Shown here: one piece after another, positions 27,274-36,070 of the stretch
How the letters are laid out: each line of letters opens with the position of its first letter
How positions within the stretch are numbered: position 1 is the first letter of the stretch
Source: Pseudanabaena sp.
GTDB taxonomy: Bacteria; Cyanobacteriota; Cyanobacteriia; Pseudanabaenales; Pseudanabaenaceae
DNA length: 64,000 nucleotides
Reading direction: 5' to 3'
Assembly: GCA_003249035.1 (NCBI GenBank)
Contig: QBMK01000016.1
Coordinates: forward strand, 1 to 64,000
The notes under the pieces: generated by a model
Database searches by the model: none
What the model saw: only the letters and a program-made list of their open reading frames with translations
What the model was told of the DNA's origin: nothing
Translations under genes and position numbers: made by a program

Positions 27274-29127
27274 ATGACAGCCGCTGCAAATAATTCACCT
27301 GTTAACGCTCCTGCCCCAGCACCATTGCAAACAGCGATCGCTATTACCCAAGCTCCTAGTGAGATTATGGTTAATCGCGAAATTGCAATCTCTGGAACAG
27401 CCGACTTTGCTCAAGTTTTGCAAATTTTGGTGCAATTACCTAGCGCTGTAGCTTTGCCAGTACAAACTAATGCTACCGCAGGCACTTGGCAAGCAAAAAT
27501 TACGGCTGGCTTGCCCAATGCGACGGCTACATTTTTGCGGGTACAGGCAATTGGGGCAAATAATCAGCTTTTGACTGAGTTAATAGTCAATATCTTAGTT
27601 ACTAATCCTGATATTGAAATGGTAACGAAGCAAGCCACTCGTTTTAAATCCGCTCCTGTAGATTCAGCAACTTTACCGGCCAATGGCAAGGTAGAAGTTC
27701 CGGCTGGAAATAATTTTGAAGTTTTGCGCTATGGCTCTGTCAGTGGGCATATCAAGGTTTTGCTAAAGCAACCAATCGCCCCTGTCGGGGAATTTGGCTA
27801 TTTCTATGCGCCCCATGTGGATTTGATGGCACCGATTACACTCACGGTGAAGCAAGACACGATTTTCAAGATTTCCATGGCGGCTTCGCAAGCTTTACCA
27901 TTTACCCAAAAAGCGGAGGTAAAAGCGGGGACGGAACTTTTGTTGGATGGAAACTATACAATCGCTGCTAACCATATCCGAGTCAAACTGACGCAGCCCC
28001 TATCTCCTGTCGGACAGGTTGGTTACTTTTTCTTACCCCATGTTGAATTATCAAAACTAGGCGAATGTCTTGATTTTTCTAATCCTGCTGATGTTAGTGA
28101 TATTCCAATCAAAGGTGCGATCGCCACGGTGCTGAAAGACACTATTTTAAAAGCGTCATCACAAAATGCCAGTAGTCTGCCAGATTCGCAAAAAGTCATG
28201 GTCAAGGCTGGTACAAGTTATCAAATTAATGGCTATGCTGCGGTCAACGGTCATTTTCGAGTGAAGTTTACTTCAGCGATCGCCCCGATTGGTAATGTGG
28301 GATTTTTCTATTGGCAACATTTGAGCATCACTAAAGATGGCAAACCACTCATCTATGACCCCGACATGAAAACCCTGACCGTAAAGCAAAATACAGTATT
28401 AAAAAAACGCCCGATTGATTTGCGTCAGCTATCTGCCGGTGAGTTAGCACCCCTCGACGTAGGTGATGTGTATGGTCTGGATAGCTATAGTCTTACTGAT
28501 TTTCATTTTCAAACCACCTTAAATGAAGAGCTGCCACCGCTTGGCAAATCGGGCTTTGTATTTGTAGGGCATGTCAATCTTAAGCAAGGCAATAAGGCGA
28601 TCGAATTTACGCCTAAGCGCAAAGTTTTAGGCGTTCCCTATTTTTCGCAATTAGATAATCCTCGAGATCCTTTTGTGACCTGTAATGTCACGGCAATCGC
28701 GATGGTGTTGGCTTTTCACGGTAAGCGATCGCGCAGTCCAAGACAACAGCTAGAGGATGAGTTATATCAATGGGTAATTGATCGACATGGGAGACAAGCG
28801 CGGACTAATAATGCAGTTTTGCAGCAGCTTTATCGAGCCTATGGTTTTGGCGGAGCATTTAGCACTGCTCGCACATGGGCACAAATTAGACAAGAAATCA
28901 TCGCCAATCGCCCAGTTGTGATCGGTGGCTACTTCACCCACGGCGGACATATCATTACCATCATCGGCTTCGATGAGCAGGGCTATATTGTGCACGATCC
29001 CTATGGTAACGCACTCACAGGTTACAGACAGACAGAGGGTAAGAGCTTGCGCTATCCCTACACTTATATGCGCGATATGTGCGGTGTCGATGGAGAGGTG
29101 TGGGCACATTTCATTCTGCCCAAATAA
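27274..29127 (+). CDS. C39-type cysteine peptidase with SH3-like repeats
   Basis: A 617-residue protein. A Pro/Ala-rich leader and an Ig-like region (about 25-110) come first. Four repeats of about 90 residues follow, each with the pattern (T)VKQ(D/N)T-LK ... LPPVGxxGYF(Y/F)xxHV, resembling bacterial SH3 domains. The C-terminal 165 residues form a papain-like C39 peptidase: Cys in FVTCNVTAIAMVL, His in GGHIITIIGFD and Asp in VHDPYGN. No signal peptide is seen. The repeats may bind cell-wall or surface polymers; the substrate is unknown. Confidence 0.8.
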   Translation: MTAAANNSPVNAPAPAPLQTAIAITQAPSEIMVNREIAISGTADFAQVLQILVQLPSAVALPVQTNATAGTWQAKITAGLPNATATFLRVQAIGANNQLLTELIVNILVTNPDIEMVTKQATRFKSAPVDSATLPANGKVEVPAGNNFEVLRYGSVSGHIKVLLKQPIAPVGEFGYFYAPHVDLMAPITLTVKQDTIFKISMAASQALPFTQKAEVKAGTELLLDGNYTIAANHIRVKLTQPLSPVGQVGYFFLPHVELSKLGECLDFSNPADVSDIPIKGAIATVLKDTILKASSQNASSLPDSQKVMVKAGTSYQINGYAAVNGHFRVKFTSAIAPIGNVGFFYWQHLSITKDGKPLIYDPDMKTLTVKQNTVLKKRPIDLRQLSAGELAPLDVGDVYGLDSYSLTDFHFQTTLNEELPPLGKSGFVFVGHVNLKQGNKAIEFTPKRKVLGVPYFSQLDNPRDPFVTCNVTAIAMVLAFHGKRSRSPRQQLEDELYQWVIDRHGRQARTNNAVLQQLYRAYGFGGAFSTARTWAQIRQEIIANRPVVIGGYFTHGGHIITIIGFDEQGYIVHDPYGNALTGYRQTEGKSLRYPYTYMRDMCGVDGEVWAHFILPK

Positions 29128-29161
29128 TTGCAAAGAACTGCTCCGCAGAGCTTTTTAATAT

Positions 29162-29214
29162 AAAACCCAAAAGAGAGTTGCGGCGCGAAGCGCCGCAACT
29201 CTCTTTTGGGTTTT
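29162..29214. terminator. 25-bp perfect palindrome between C39 gene and hisA
   Basis: AAAACCCAAAAGAGAGTTGC followed by GGCGC pairs exactly with its complement around GAA. It lies between convergent genes and can terminate both, but its AAAACCCAAA ends match palindromes found in divergent gaps. Confidence 0.8.
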
Positions 29215-29222
29215 GTATAGTT

Positions 29223-29987
29223 TTAAGCGATCGCCAATCCATCAATGACATCTTGCCAACGCCCATTACCCACCGCCCGAAGAGCTTCACGCAGTTGAAT
29301 ATCACCTGTATAAATCGCTTTGCCAACGATCGCACCCTTCACGCCGACAGATTCCAGCGATAGGAGATTTAACAAATCCGTAATCGAACTAACGCCACCT
29401 GACGCAATCACAGGTACATCAACATTTTCGGCAAGTTGGCGCAAAGCCTCGATATTTGGCCCCTGCATCGTGCCATCGCGATGAATATCTGTATAGATAA
29501 TTCCTGCGATACCCACAGAAGTCATGCGTTTGGCAAGATCCACCGCCATTACATCCGAATTGGTCAACCAGCCTCTCGTCGCCACCTTGCCATTACGGGC
29601 ATCAATGCCGATCATGATTTGCTCAGGGAAATCCGCACAGATATCGGCAACTAGTTGCGAGCTTTCCACAGCCGCAGTACCTAAAATCACCCGACTCACG
29701 CCAGAATTTAGCACTGACACGATACTTTCGCGATCGCGCAAGCCGCCACCCATCTGTACTCGCATCGGAATCGAACGCGCGATCGCTTCAATTACCTTTA
29801 AGTTTTTCGGCTTGCCTTCCTTTGCACCATCCAAATCAACCACATGCAAATACTTAGCGCCTTGGTCATACCAACGTTGAGCAACCTCAACAGGGTCTTC
29901 ACCAAATACTTCTGATTTTTGATAATCCCCCTGATAGAGCCTGACACAGCGTCCATCTAAAATATCAATTGCGGGAATTACATCCAT
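29223..29987 (-). CDS. hisA: Phosphoribosylformimino-5-aminoimidazole carboxamide ribotide isomerase
   Basis: HisA (about 255 residues) opens the ribose ring of ProFAR in histidine synthesis. It starts [22 protein letters not shown] with the catalytic Asp, has [10 protein letters not shown] and [13 protein letters not shown] in the middle, and ends in the phosphate site region IVGKAIY. The frame is open to 30098, but the extra 37 residues are not family-like, so the ATG at 29987 is chosen. Confidence 0.94.
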   Translation of the reverse strand: MDVIPAIDILDGRCVRLYQGDYQKSEVFGEDPVEVAQRWYDQGAKYLHVVDLDGAKEGKPKNLKVIEAIARSIPMRVQMGGGLRDRESIVSVLNSGVSRVILGTAAVESSQLVADICADFPEQIMIGIDARNGKVATRGWLTNSDVMAVDLAKRMTSVGIAGIIYTDIHRDGTMQGPNIEALRQLAENVDVPVIASGGVSSITDLLNLLSLESVGVKGAIVGKAIYTGDIQLREALRAVGNGRWQDVIDGLAIA

Positions 29988-30060
29988 AATTTTTACCATA
30001 CGATCCCAGAAGCTTATTCTATCTAGATTTAGCGATCGCGGTATAGTACAAAACAAATAA

Positions 30061-30123
30061 TATGAAACCAATTTTATGATTTGCAGTGCCTTTGGCACTA
30101 CAAATCATAAAATTGGTTTCATA
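30061..30123. repeat. 30-bp-stem palindrome in a divergent gap
   Basis: TATGAAACCAATTTTATGATTTG then C-AGTGCC pairs with its complement around TTT, with one mismatch. It lies between the starts of hisA (minus) and the ABC permease (plus), so it is not a terminator for either. Confidence 0.75.
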
Positions 30124-30143
30124 ATTAAGGAACGCTCGTTTGT

Positions 30144-30980
30144 ATGAAGTCAGTATCCCAAAAGTTAATGTCCGTTGGCATCGTCATTAGCGTTGCTTTT
30201 TTTCTGATGGCGATCGCCACACCATTGCTACAAGCAATGGGATTGCTGACCGATCCTAGTGAATTTCTCAGCAATCCAATCCATGAGCCGCCATCACCAC
30301 AACATTGGTTTGGCACGGATTTACAGGGACATGATGTATTTACGAGAACGATCGCAGGCGCAGGGGTGGCGTGGCAAGTAACGATAGCCTCAACCGTAAT
30401 TAGTCTTTTAGTCGGCGTACCATTGGGGATGTTGAGCGGCTACAAAGGTGGCTGGCTCGATCGTATCTTAGTATTTTTGATGGACGCGCTCTATACATTG
30501 CCCAGTTTATTGCTCTCGCTCACGATCGCCTTTGTGGTCGGTGCTGGTGTCTGGAATGCTGCGATCGCCCTCAGTGTTGCCTATATCCCCCAATATTTTC
30601 GGGTGATCCGCAACCAAACTGTGAGTACGAAAACCGAGGTTTATATTGAAGCGGCTCAAGCGATCGGTGCTGATACAAAAACGATCTTAATGAAATATCT
30701 CGCGCCAAATGTCATCCAAAGCTTACCCGTAATTTTCACACTCAATGCTGCTGATGCAATCTTGACCCTTGCAGGTTTAGGATTTTTGGGCTTAGGCATT
30801 CCCGAAGATGTGCCTGAATGGGGTCACGATCTCAAGCAAGCTCTAGACGCGCTCTCGACTGGCGAAAATATCTGGTGGACAACTATTTTCCCTGGATTGG
30901 CAATTACCTTAATGACAATCGGGCTATCACTAGTAGGCGAAGGCTTGACTCAGCGATTTAGTAGCAAAAAAGAACAGTGA
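30144..30980 (+). CDS. Peptide/nickel-type ABC transporter permease (DppC/OppC-like)
   Basis: A 278-residue inner-membrane permease. It has the N-terminal HWFGTDLQGHDVFTRTIAGA motif of DppC proteins, about six membrane segments, and the coupling loop EAAQAIGADTKTILMKYLAPN (the EAA motif). The partner permease, binding protein and ATPases are not in the window, so the substrate (oligopeptide, nickel or other) is open. Confidence 0.88.
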   Translation: MKSVSQKLMSVGIVISVAFFLMAIATPLLQAMGLLTDPSEFLSNPIHEPPSPQHWFGTDLQGHDVFTRTIAGAGVAWQVTIASTVISLLVGVPLGMLSGYKGGWLDRILVFLMDALYTLPSLLLSLTIAFVVGAGVWNAAIALSVAYIPQYFRVIRNQTVSTKTEVYIEAAQAIGADTKTILMKYLAPNVIQSLPVIFTLNAADAILTLAGLGFLGLGIPEDVPEWGHDLKQALDALSTGENIWWTTIFPGLAITLMTIGLSLVGEGLTQRFSSKKEQ

Positions 30981-30992
30981 GCTTTTGTAGCT

Positions 30993-31391
30993 ATGTATTT
31001 TGACTTTCTCATTCCTAAGCGTCCAGTATCTTTGCAAACAAAGAAACGCGAAAATTTACAAAAATGGAAGCGATCTGTTCAGGCTGAAGCTGAAACAACT
31101 TGGACAGGATCAATTTTTTCTGGAACTGATCTTCACCTAACATTAATATATCTTTACAATAGTGATCCTGTCGATACGGACAACATTATCAAACCAATAC
31201 AGGATGCACTTATTGGGATTGTTTACGATGATGATTTACTGATCGCAGATGTAGATTCACATCGCCGATCATTGTCTGGCACATTTGACCTGACCCGATG
31301 CCCAATGCCTCTTGTTCAGGGCATAATATCAGGCTTAGAATGTGTATATGTAAGAGTTGATGAATCTAAACCATTGGAGGACTACTTATGA
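30993..31391 (+). CDS. RusA-like Holliday junction endonuclease family protein
   Basis: A 132-residue protein with the RusA core PVDTDNIIKPIQDALIGIVYDDD, containing the acidic residues that bind metal in RusA resolvases. Basic residues near the N-terminus (KTKKRENLQKWKR) fit DNA binding. Its stop overlaps the next ATG (ATGA), which has a strong GGAGG upstream, so the two genes are translationally coupled. RusA proteins often come from phages; here it is paired with a nuclease-HEPN protein. Confidence 0.8.
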   Translation: MYFDFLIPKRPVSLQTKKRENLQKWKRSVQAEAETTWTGSIFSGTDLHLTLIYLYNSDPVDTDNIIKPIQDALIGIVYDDDLLIADVDSHRRSLSGTFDLTRCPMPLVQGIISGLECVYVRVDESKPLEDYL

Positions 31392-32077
31392 CTGTTGATT
31401 CTCAATTAGCTGAAAACGGTTTAGACGCTAAAGCTATAGAAAAAAATAGATTGCAAGGAATTGCAGAAAAATATAAATCCCAAGGATTTGAAGTTGTAAT
31501 CGAGCCTTCTAAGTCCCTGATTCCTTTTGATTTGGGAAATTATTGTCCAGATCTTATTGCGAGAAAGGGATCGAATGAAGGTTACATAATTGAACTGAAA
31601 AACTCAATTGCTAAAATCTCAGTCGATCGATACCGAGAAATTGCCGAAATAGTAGCTCAGCATCATGGTTGGAGATTTTTACTTATAACTGGAGAAGATA
31701 TCTCTTCAGACGATCCCAAAGATGATAGTGAATTACTGACTTGGGAACAGATGTTGCAACGCCAAAAACAGGCTCAAAGATTTTTAGCGATCGGAGAAGT
31801 GGAAGTTGCCTTTTGGTATTTATGGGGAATTTTGGAAGCGGCTATGCGTCGTCAAGCTAGGCAAGTTGCAATTCCGATAGAACGCTTTCCTGCCAACTCT
31901 TTAATTAATCATTTATATTCTCAAGGTGAGCTTTCGATGGAGCAGTTTGATCAAGTGAGAGTAATTCAAACTGTACGAAATCGCCTTGCACATGGTTATC
32001 AATTGCCTAATCTTGGGGAACCTACGAAACAATTGCAAGTGCTTGTTAAAGACTTAATTGCAATGTGGAAACTATAA
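31388..32077 (+). CDS. Predicted restriction-type nuclease with C-terminal HEPN domain
   Basis: A 229-residue protein in two parts. The N-terminal half has a PD-(D/E)xK-like core, CPDLIARKGSNEGYIIELKNS, with PD followed by ExK, resembling the AHJR-type REase group. The C-terminal half (about 130-229) is helical and ends in VRNRLAHGY, the R-N-x3-H motif of HEPN RNases. GGAGG lies 9 bases before the ATG. The combination suggests a DNA- and RNA-targeting conflict protein, coupled to a RusA-like partner. Function is inferred. Confidence 0.65.
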   Translation: MTVDSQLAENGLDAKAIEKNRLQGIAEKYKSQGFEVVIEPSKSLIPFDLGNYCPDLIARKGSNEGYIIELKNSIAKISVDRYREIAEIVAQHHGWRFLLITGEDISSDDPKDDSELLTWEQMLQRQKQAQRFLAIGEVEVAFWYLWGILEAAMRRQARQVAIPIERFPANSLINHLYSQGELSMEQFDQVRVIQTVRNRLAHGYQLPNLGEPTKQLQVLVKDLIAMWKL

Positions 32078-32169
32078 ATCTATAAATTCAATGCGATCGC
32101 GTAGGGTTCGTTAATGCAATATAACGCACCTCTTTAATATAAATATAAATAAACCTTGTACATAACAAA

Positions 32170-32313
32170 TAGACCTCTTGCAAATTAACAAAAATCTTAG
32201 GTCTGAACACCTTTACCTAACTGCATAAAGCCAAAAATTAGACTGAGTTTTGTCAGATTAAGCTAGAAACCTTCTGGCTCAGGCTGTTTAAAACCTAATA
32301 TGCAAGAGGTCTA
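32170..32313. mobile_element. Miniature inverted-repeat element, TAGACCT family, copy 1
   Basis: TAGACCTCTTGCAAATTA at the left and TAATATGCAAGAGGTCTA at the right are 18-bp inverted ends with one mismatch around 108 bp of non-coding DNA. AAT flanks both outer ends if the element is taken as AGACC...GGTCT. No transposase is inside. A second element with related ends lies at 39200. Confidence 0.75.
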
Positions 32314-32335
32314 ATGTTTTTGCATTACGCTCCTC

Positions 32336-32433
32336 GGCACTGGGCTGTTAATGAGGGATGGGGTCTGAAATGTACATTTCATGCCAACAAAAAAGACTCA
32401 AATACGTCGATCACGTTTTAGCTGACCAGTGCC
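32336..32433. mobile_element. 98-bp MITE with GGCACTGG ends and 8-bp target duplication
   Basis: The ends are GGCACTGG(GCTGTTAA) and (TTAGCTGA)CCAGTGCC. CGCTCCTC occurs directly on both sides (32328-32335 and 32434-32441), a perfect 8-bp target duplication. An inverted 98-bp relative lies at 41493. GGCACTG ends and 8-bp duplications are typical of IS6-type transposition. There is no coding capacity. Confidence 0.85.
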
Positions 32434-32508
32434 CGCTCCTCCAACACATCCTAACTGCCAAATTAGAAGATATATTGATGGATGTATTTTTCTACATAAT
32501 GGTTCAAT

Positions 32509-32991
32509 ATGCAAATACAGACAAGTGTTCAAGTTATCGTAAATGCAAAAATCGAAGACGTTTTTAATGCGTCAACAGATTGCCACAATCTGCCAAAATT
32601 TTTCACTGGATATAAGGGGATTCCTGCAATTGTGAGTGCAAAAACTGTAGATGGATTTCCCCTTCATGAAGGAAGTATCCGAATTGTTGATAACAGTGAT
32701 GGATCATCTATTGAAGAAGTTATTCTCTCCCTAAAACAACCTAATTTGCAAGAATATAAGTTGATTAGAGGATTTAAACCACCATTTTCTTGGTTAGTTC
32801 GGGTTGCCTCTGGAAAATGGAAATACGAAAATCTAGGCAACAAAACAAGGGTTATATGGAACTTCTATTTTGAGACTCGCAATATTTTTGCTTATTTTGT
32901 TTTTCGCTTGTTAGTGCAACATCAATTTCAAAAGGCTCAAGAGATATGTCTTAAAAACTTAAAGAAGTACGTTGAGGATAGCGATCGCTGA
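32509..32991 (+). CDS. SRPBCC-fold (polyketide cyclase-like) protein
   Basis: A 160-residue protein starting VQVIVNAKIEDVFNASTDCHNLPKFF, the typical first strand and helix of the START-like SRPBCC superfamily, followed by alternating strands and a long C-terminal helix. These bind small hydrophobic ligands or lipids. No active-site signature points to a particular reaction. It follows two miniature elements and is convergent with the broken transposase. Confidence 0.65.
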   Translation: MQIQTSVQVIVNAKIEDVFNASTDCHNLPKFFTGYKGIPAIVSAKTVDGFPLHEGSIRIVDNSDGSSIEEVILSLKQPNLQEYKLIRGFKPPFSWLVRVASGKWKYENLGNKTRVIWNFYFETRNIFAYFVFRLLVQHQFQKAQEICLKNLKKYVEDSDR

Positions 32992-33505
32992 TCTTGTCGT
33001 GCGATCGCCGATCACGTAGAAAATTTTCATGAAATGATATTGACCCTGTGCAATAAAACGATGAATGCTGGAAAATTGCCAATCTTCGGCTTTTGCACAT
33101 AAGCTATGTCGTACAGGATTGTAATGAATATAATCGCAATGTAGAGCATAATCTCGCTCATCTCGGATTAGATGCTCCCAGAAACGACGTTGCCATAGAT
33201 TCTTTTCTTGTAGTTTTTGTCGCGATCGCGACAAAAACTACATTAATTCCTAATTGCTCTCCATAGCGCTTGGTGACATGGGTTTTGATTAATCGCAATC
33301 TCACCGAAAAATCCTTATCTGCTTTTAGTAAAGTCCACAGACAATGGAAATGATCGGGCAATAGAACAAAAGCATTTATTTCAAATGGATATTTCTCACG
33401 AACCTTAGCGATCTCCTCTCGCAATTCTTTACGCTCCAAACCACTACAAAACCAAGGAATTCTCTGATAGGTGACTTGAGTAATAAAATAAGTCTCTCCT
33501 GTCAT
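32959..33505 (-). pseudogene. REP-associated tyrosine transposase (Y1/HUH), frameshifted
   Basis: Two overlapping frames form one RAYT protein. The first (33505 to about 33234) has GETYFITQVTYQR and the HUH motif DHFHCLW. The second (from about 33234 to 32959) has NLWQRRFWEHLIRDE and the catalytic-tyrosine segment YIHYNPVRHS. The switch in frame lies at a 34-bp palindrome (33209-33242). The C-terminus after FIAQGQY is also unlike relatives. The gene is almost certainly inactive. Confidence 0.8.
33209..33242. repeat. Perfect 34-bp palindrome at the RAYT frameshift
   Basis: TGTAGTTTTTGTCGCGA followed by its exact complement, centred on GCGATCGC. One arm reads as the expected transposase sequence (RQKLQE), while the other is an inverted copy that breaks the frame. 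Confidence 0.75.
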
Positions 33506-33535
33506 TGCTGCTTTTCGATGTTAGGATGCTGAAAA

Positions 33536-34072
33536 ATGCTGTCAAATTTTAGTATATTCTCCGACAAAATGCAGACTAGTCAAGATGTTGAAAACAATAT
33601 CAAGCAGATTGCGCTAGAAAAGCTCTCGCTTGTACCATCACAAGAGTCACTCCTTGACTTAATCCACTGGCTTGATTTGGCTTGTAGCGATGAGTCACTT
33701 GATTCGCTGCCGAGGCAAATCCTAACGCGGGGAGTAATTGCATCAGGAAAGGAGTTGATGAAGAAACGAGCATATCCGAGTAATCATCCAGTCGCGAAGA
33801 CGATACAAGCAGCAGAGGCATACAGCTTAGCGCCAACGGAAGCAGCATTCGATTACTATTTCCACTCAGCAACAAATTCTTATCCATTTGGTACAGGTGA
33901 AGGTTGCTATGCGGTAAAGGAACTTGGTTATGCAGGATGTGAACCTGGAAGCGGATGTAAAAGCGGTTCAGGAACGCTTGACCAGATAGCATACGAAGTT
34001 GGAGCAGAAGAAGTGATGCGATTAATAGCAAAAGAAATCGTTCCGTTGCTGAAAGGTGAAAGTGAGCATTAG
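33536..34072 (+). CDS. Hypothetical protein with C-terminal Cys/Gly motif
   Basis: A 178-residue protein (or 167 if it begins at Met12, MQTSQDVEN). The N-terminal part is helical. The C-terminal part holds EGCYAVKELGYAGCEPGSGCKSGSGTLDQ, with three cysteines among glycines and serines. I do not recognise the family. No signal peptide or membrane segment is seen. It lies between the RAYT remnant and the convergent fetB-like gene. Confidence 0.6.
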   Translation: MLSNFSIFSDKMQTSQDVENNIKQIALEKLSLVPSQESLLDLIHWLDLACSDESLDSLPRQILTRGVIASGKELMKKRAYPSNHPVAKTIQAAEAYSLAPTEAAFDYYFHSATNSYPFGTGEGCYAVKELGYAGCEPGSGCKSGSGTLDQIAYEVGAEEVMRLIAKEIVPLLKGESEH

Positions 34073-34104
34073 CAGAGTTAGGCGATCAAATCTAATTAAT
34101 TCCG

Positions 34105-34884
34105 TTACGGAAGCTTTAATTGTTGGGCTGGTGTAAAGAACTGACGAGTAACGAGCATCGTTAGGATCAAGGCAGTGATGAGATTAGCTGTAGTAATCGC
34201 AAATAAAATTACCAATTGATAGCGCACTGCTAATAATGGTGATACGCCGCCTAAAATTTGTCCTGTCATCATTCCTGGTAAAGACACCACTCCAGCCACC
34301 ATCATCACGTTAATCGTAGGAATCATCGCTGCTCTAATCGCGTCGGATTGGTAACTAGCGATCGCCTGCTGAGGTGTCGCGCCTAAACATAAATGCGTCT
34401 CGATTTCTCGCGATCGCTTGACCAAGTCTTGGGTAAATCTCTCGGCGGCGATCGCAGCGCCATTCATTGAATTTCCTAAGATCATGCCTGCAAGAGGAAT
34501 TAAATATTGTGGTGAATACCAAGTTTCAGGCTGTACAACTAGGAATGTAGTGTAAGCGAGAATTGCTAGCGTGCCAATGATTACCGATATCCACATGATT
34601 GGTAAAACATAAGGTACTTTTTCACGTACGCGATTTTTAGCTTCACGGGCAGCCATGAGGCTCATCAAGAAAATGATGAACAGAATTACTACTGGCTGTT
34701 TGATTTCAAATACCGCATCTAGCAAAAAACCAACTACGATCAATTGAATAATGCTGCGAAAAGTGGCGATTAGTAAATTCTTGGCGATCGCTAGTTTTTG
34801 CCAGACCGATAAACTAATCGCGATCGCCACCATTCCAGTTGCGATCGCCATTTTCGGAATATTTAGATCGATAATATTATTCAT
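34105..34884 (-). CDS. fetB: FetB/YbbM (UPF0014) family ABC permease
   Basis: A 259-residue membrane protein with about seven hydrophobic segments. The family signatures are MAAREAKNRV, PLAGMILGNSMNGAAIAAERF and GATPQQAIASYQSDAIRAAMIP, followed by LPGMMTGQILGG. In E. coli FetB forms an iron exporter with ATPase FetA; no ATPase gene lies beside it here, so symbol and substrate are inferred from similarity. Confidence 0.82.
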   Translation of the reverse strand: MNNIIDLNIPKMAIATGMVAIAISLSVWQKLAIAKNLLIATFRSIIQLIVVGFLLDAVFEIKQPVVILFIIFLMSLMAAREAKNRVREKVPYVLPIMWISVIIGTLAILAYTTFLVVQPETWYSPQYLIPLAGMILGNSMNGAAIAAERFTQDLVKRSREIETHLCLGATPQQAIASYQSDAIRAAMIPTINVMMVAGVVSLPGMMTGQILGGVSPLLAVRYQLVILFAITTANLITALILTMLVTRQFFTPAQQLKLP

Positions 34885-34928
34885 AAATAATTCACAATAA
34901 AAGCCCTAGGCGCTTTTATTATCCACAG

Positions 34929-34963
34929 AATTGAGGAGCTGTGCTTAGCACAGCTCCTCAATT
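34929..34963 (-). terminator. Terminator of the peptidoglycan-binding gene
   Basis: AATTGAGGAGCTGTGC pairs perfectly with GCACAGCTCCTCAATT around TTA, right after the stop at 34965 on the minus strand. A second stem (AATAAAAGC/GCTTTTATT) lies further on, before fetB. Confidence 0.75.
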
Positions 34964-34964
34964 T

Positions 34965-35834
34965 CTAAGATTGCAATGCGGCTAGAGTTTGTGAATTTAG
35001 GACTCCATCGACAGGCAAGCCATACAATGCTTGAGCTTTTTTAACGGCTGCGGTAGTCTTTGCCCCTTGAATGCCATCGATTGCGCCATCATACAAGCCT
35101 AGATTGCTTAAAATGACCTGACTTTTCTTTATGGAATTATCAGCAACCCCACTAGTAGAAGCTTGGCTCGCAACTTTTTGATTGCTGCTTGAGGCAACAT
35201 TTGTATCTGCTTCTAGAGCAGCAATTGTCACAGAACCTGCTACACCATCCACAGCTAAGCCATAGGTTTTTTGAGCCAAAATAATTGCCTCTTGGGTCAT
35301 TGGGCCTGAGATACCGTCGATAGCACCACCATAAAAGCCGCGATCGCTTAGCAATTGCTGCAAGTTCTTGATTGAGTCTAATTTGTTGTCTTTGTTTGCA
35401 ACACTGGAGGGTGTGGCTGCATTTGGGGTCGCTTTGATGGAATCATTGGACTCGTATGTGTCTGTTTGCAAAGCCGCAATGATCTGTGCGTCGATTACGC
35501 CATCAGCTTTTAATTTATAGAATGTTTGCGCGGCTATAATTGCCTCTTGAGTTGCAGGTCCATCAACACCGTCGATCGCACCTGGGTTAAAGCCACGCCT
35601 AGCTAATAGTTGTTGAACGCTTACCAATTCAGGTGTGTAAGCAAATGCAGCGATGGGCATAGCATTGATGGCGATCGCACCCGCAGCTAGTCCAACACAC
35701 AAGACAGACTTAGCATGATGCGAAGACTGAGCGATCGAGTTTAGCAACTGACAATCCAAAGCTTGATCGATAGATTCGCCGTGCTGCAATCGTTCGCAAA
35801 TCATTTCACTGTGGAGATACGCAACAAGTTCCAT
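34965..35834 (-). CDS. Protein with three peptidoglycan-binding (PG_binding_1) domains
   Basis: About 289 residues from Met19 of the longer frame (MELVAYLHSEMICERLQ). One hydrophobic segment follows (SVLCVGLAAGAIAINAMPIAAFA). Three repeats then carry the PG-binding pattern: VQQLLARRGFNPGAIDGVDG, LQQLLSDRGFYGGAIDGISG and SQVILSNLGLYDGAIDGIQG, each ended by DGV...TLAAL-like helices. It is probably exported or anchored and binds the cell wall; no catalytic domain is present. A GTG at 35888 could give a longer form. Confidence 0.8.
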   Translation of the reverse strand: MELVAYLHSEMICERLQHGESIDQALDCQLLNSIAQSSHHAKSVLCVGLAAGAIAINAMPIAAFAYTPELVSVQQLLARRGFNPGAIDGVDGPATQEAIIAAQTFYKLKADGVIDAQIIAALQTDTYESNDSIKATPNAATPSSVANKDNKLDSIKNLQQLLSDRGFYGGAIDGISGPMTQEAIILAQKTYGLAVDGVAGSVTIAALEADTNVASSSNQKVASQASTSGVADNSIKKSQVILSNLGLYDGAIDGIQGAKTTAAVKKAQALYGLPVDGVLNSQTLAALQS

Positions 35835-36070
35835 ACAATTTAGTCTCAATAAAATAATGCCATTAAGCTCTTCAATCTGATTTTCCACGTTCGCAGAAAA
35901 TTTGATTTCGATTGGTTTTCATAATTTGTCTCGCATCACGCGAGGTAAATTGTGGGTTGAAAAGAGCTTGTATATTTATTGTATTAAAAAAAACAGAAAA
36001 TGCCAGAAATTGCTTGTTTTTATAATTTCTGCACATCGCAAAAATATAGCTGTCGCCAAGTGTAGGACAT

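Noticed and set aside
32358-32567. 69-codon plus frame before the SRPBCC gene
   Set aside because: It is mostly MITE sequence and overlaps the real gene in another frame.
33600-34031. 143-codon minus frame opposite the Cys/Gly-motif protein
   Set aside because: Leucine/serine-rich shadow; the plus-strand frame has better composition and start context.
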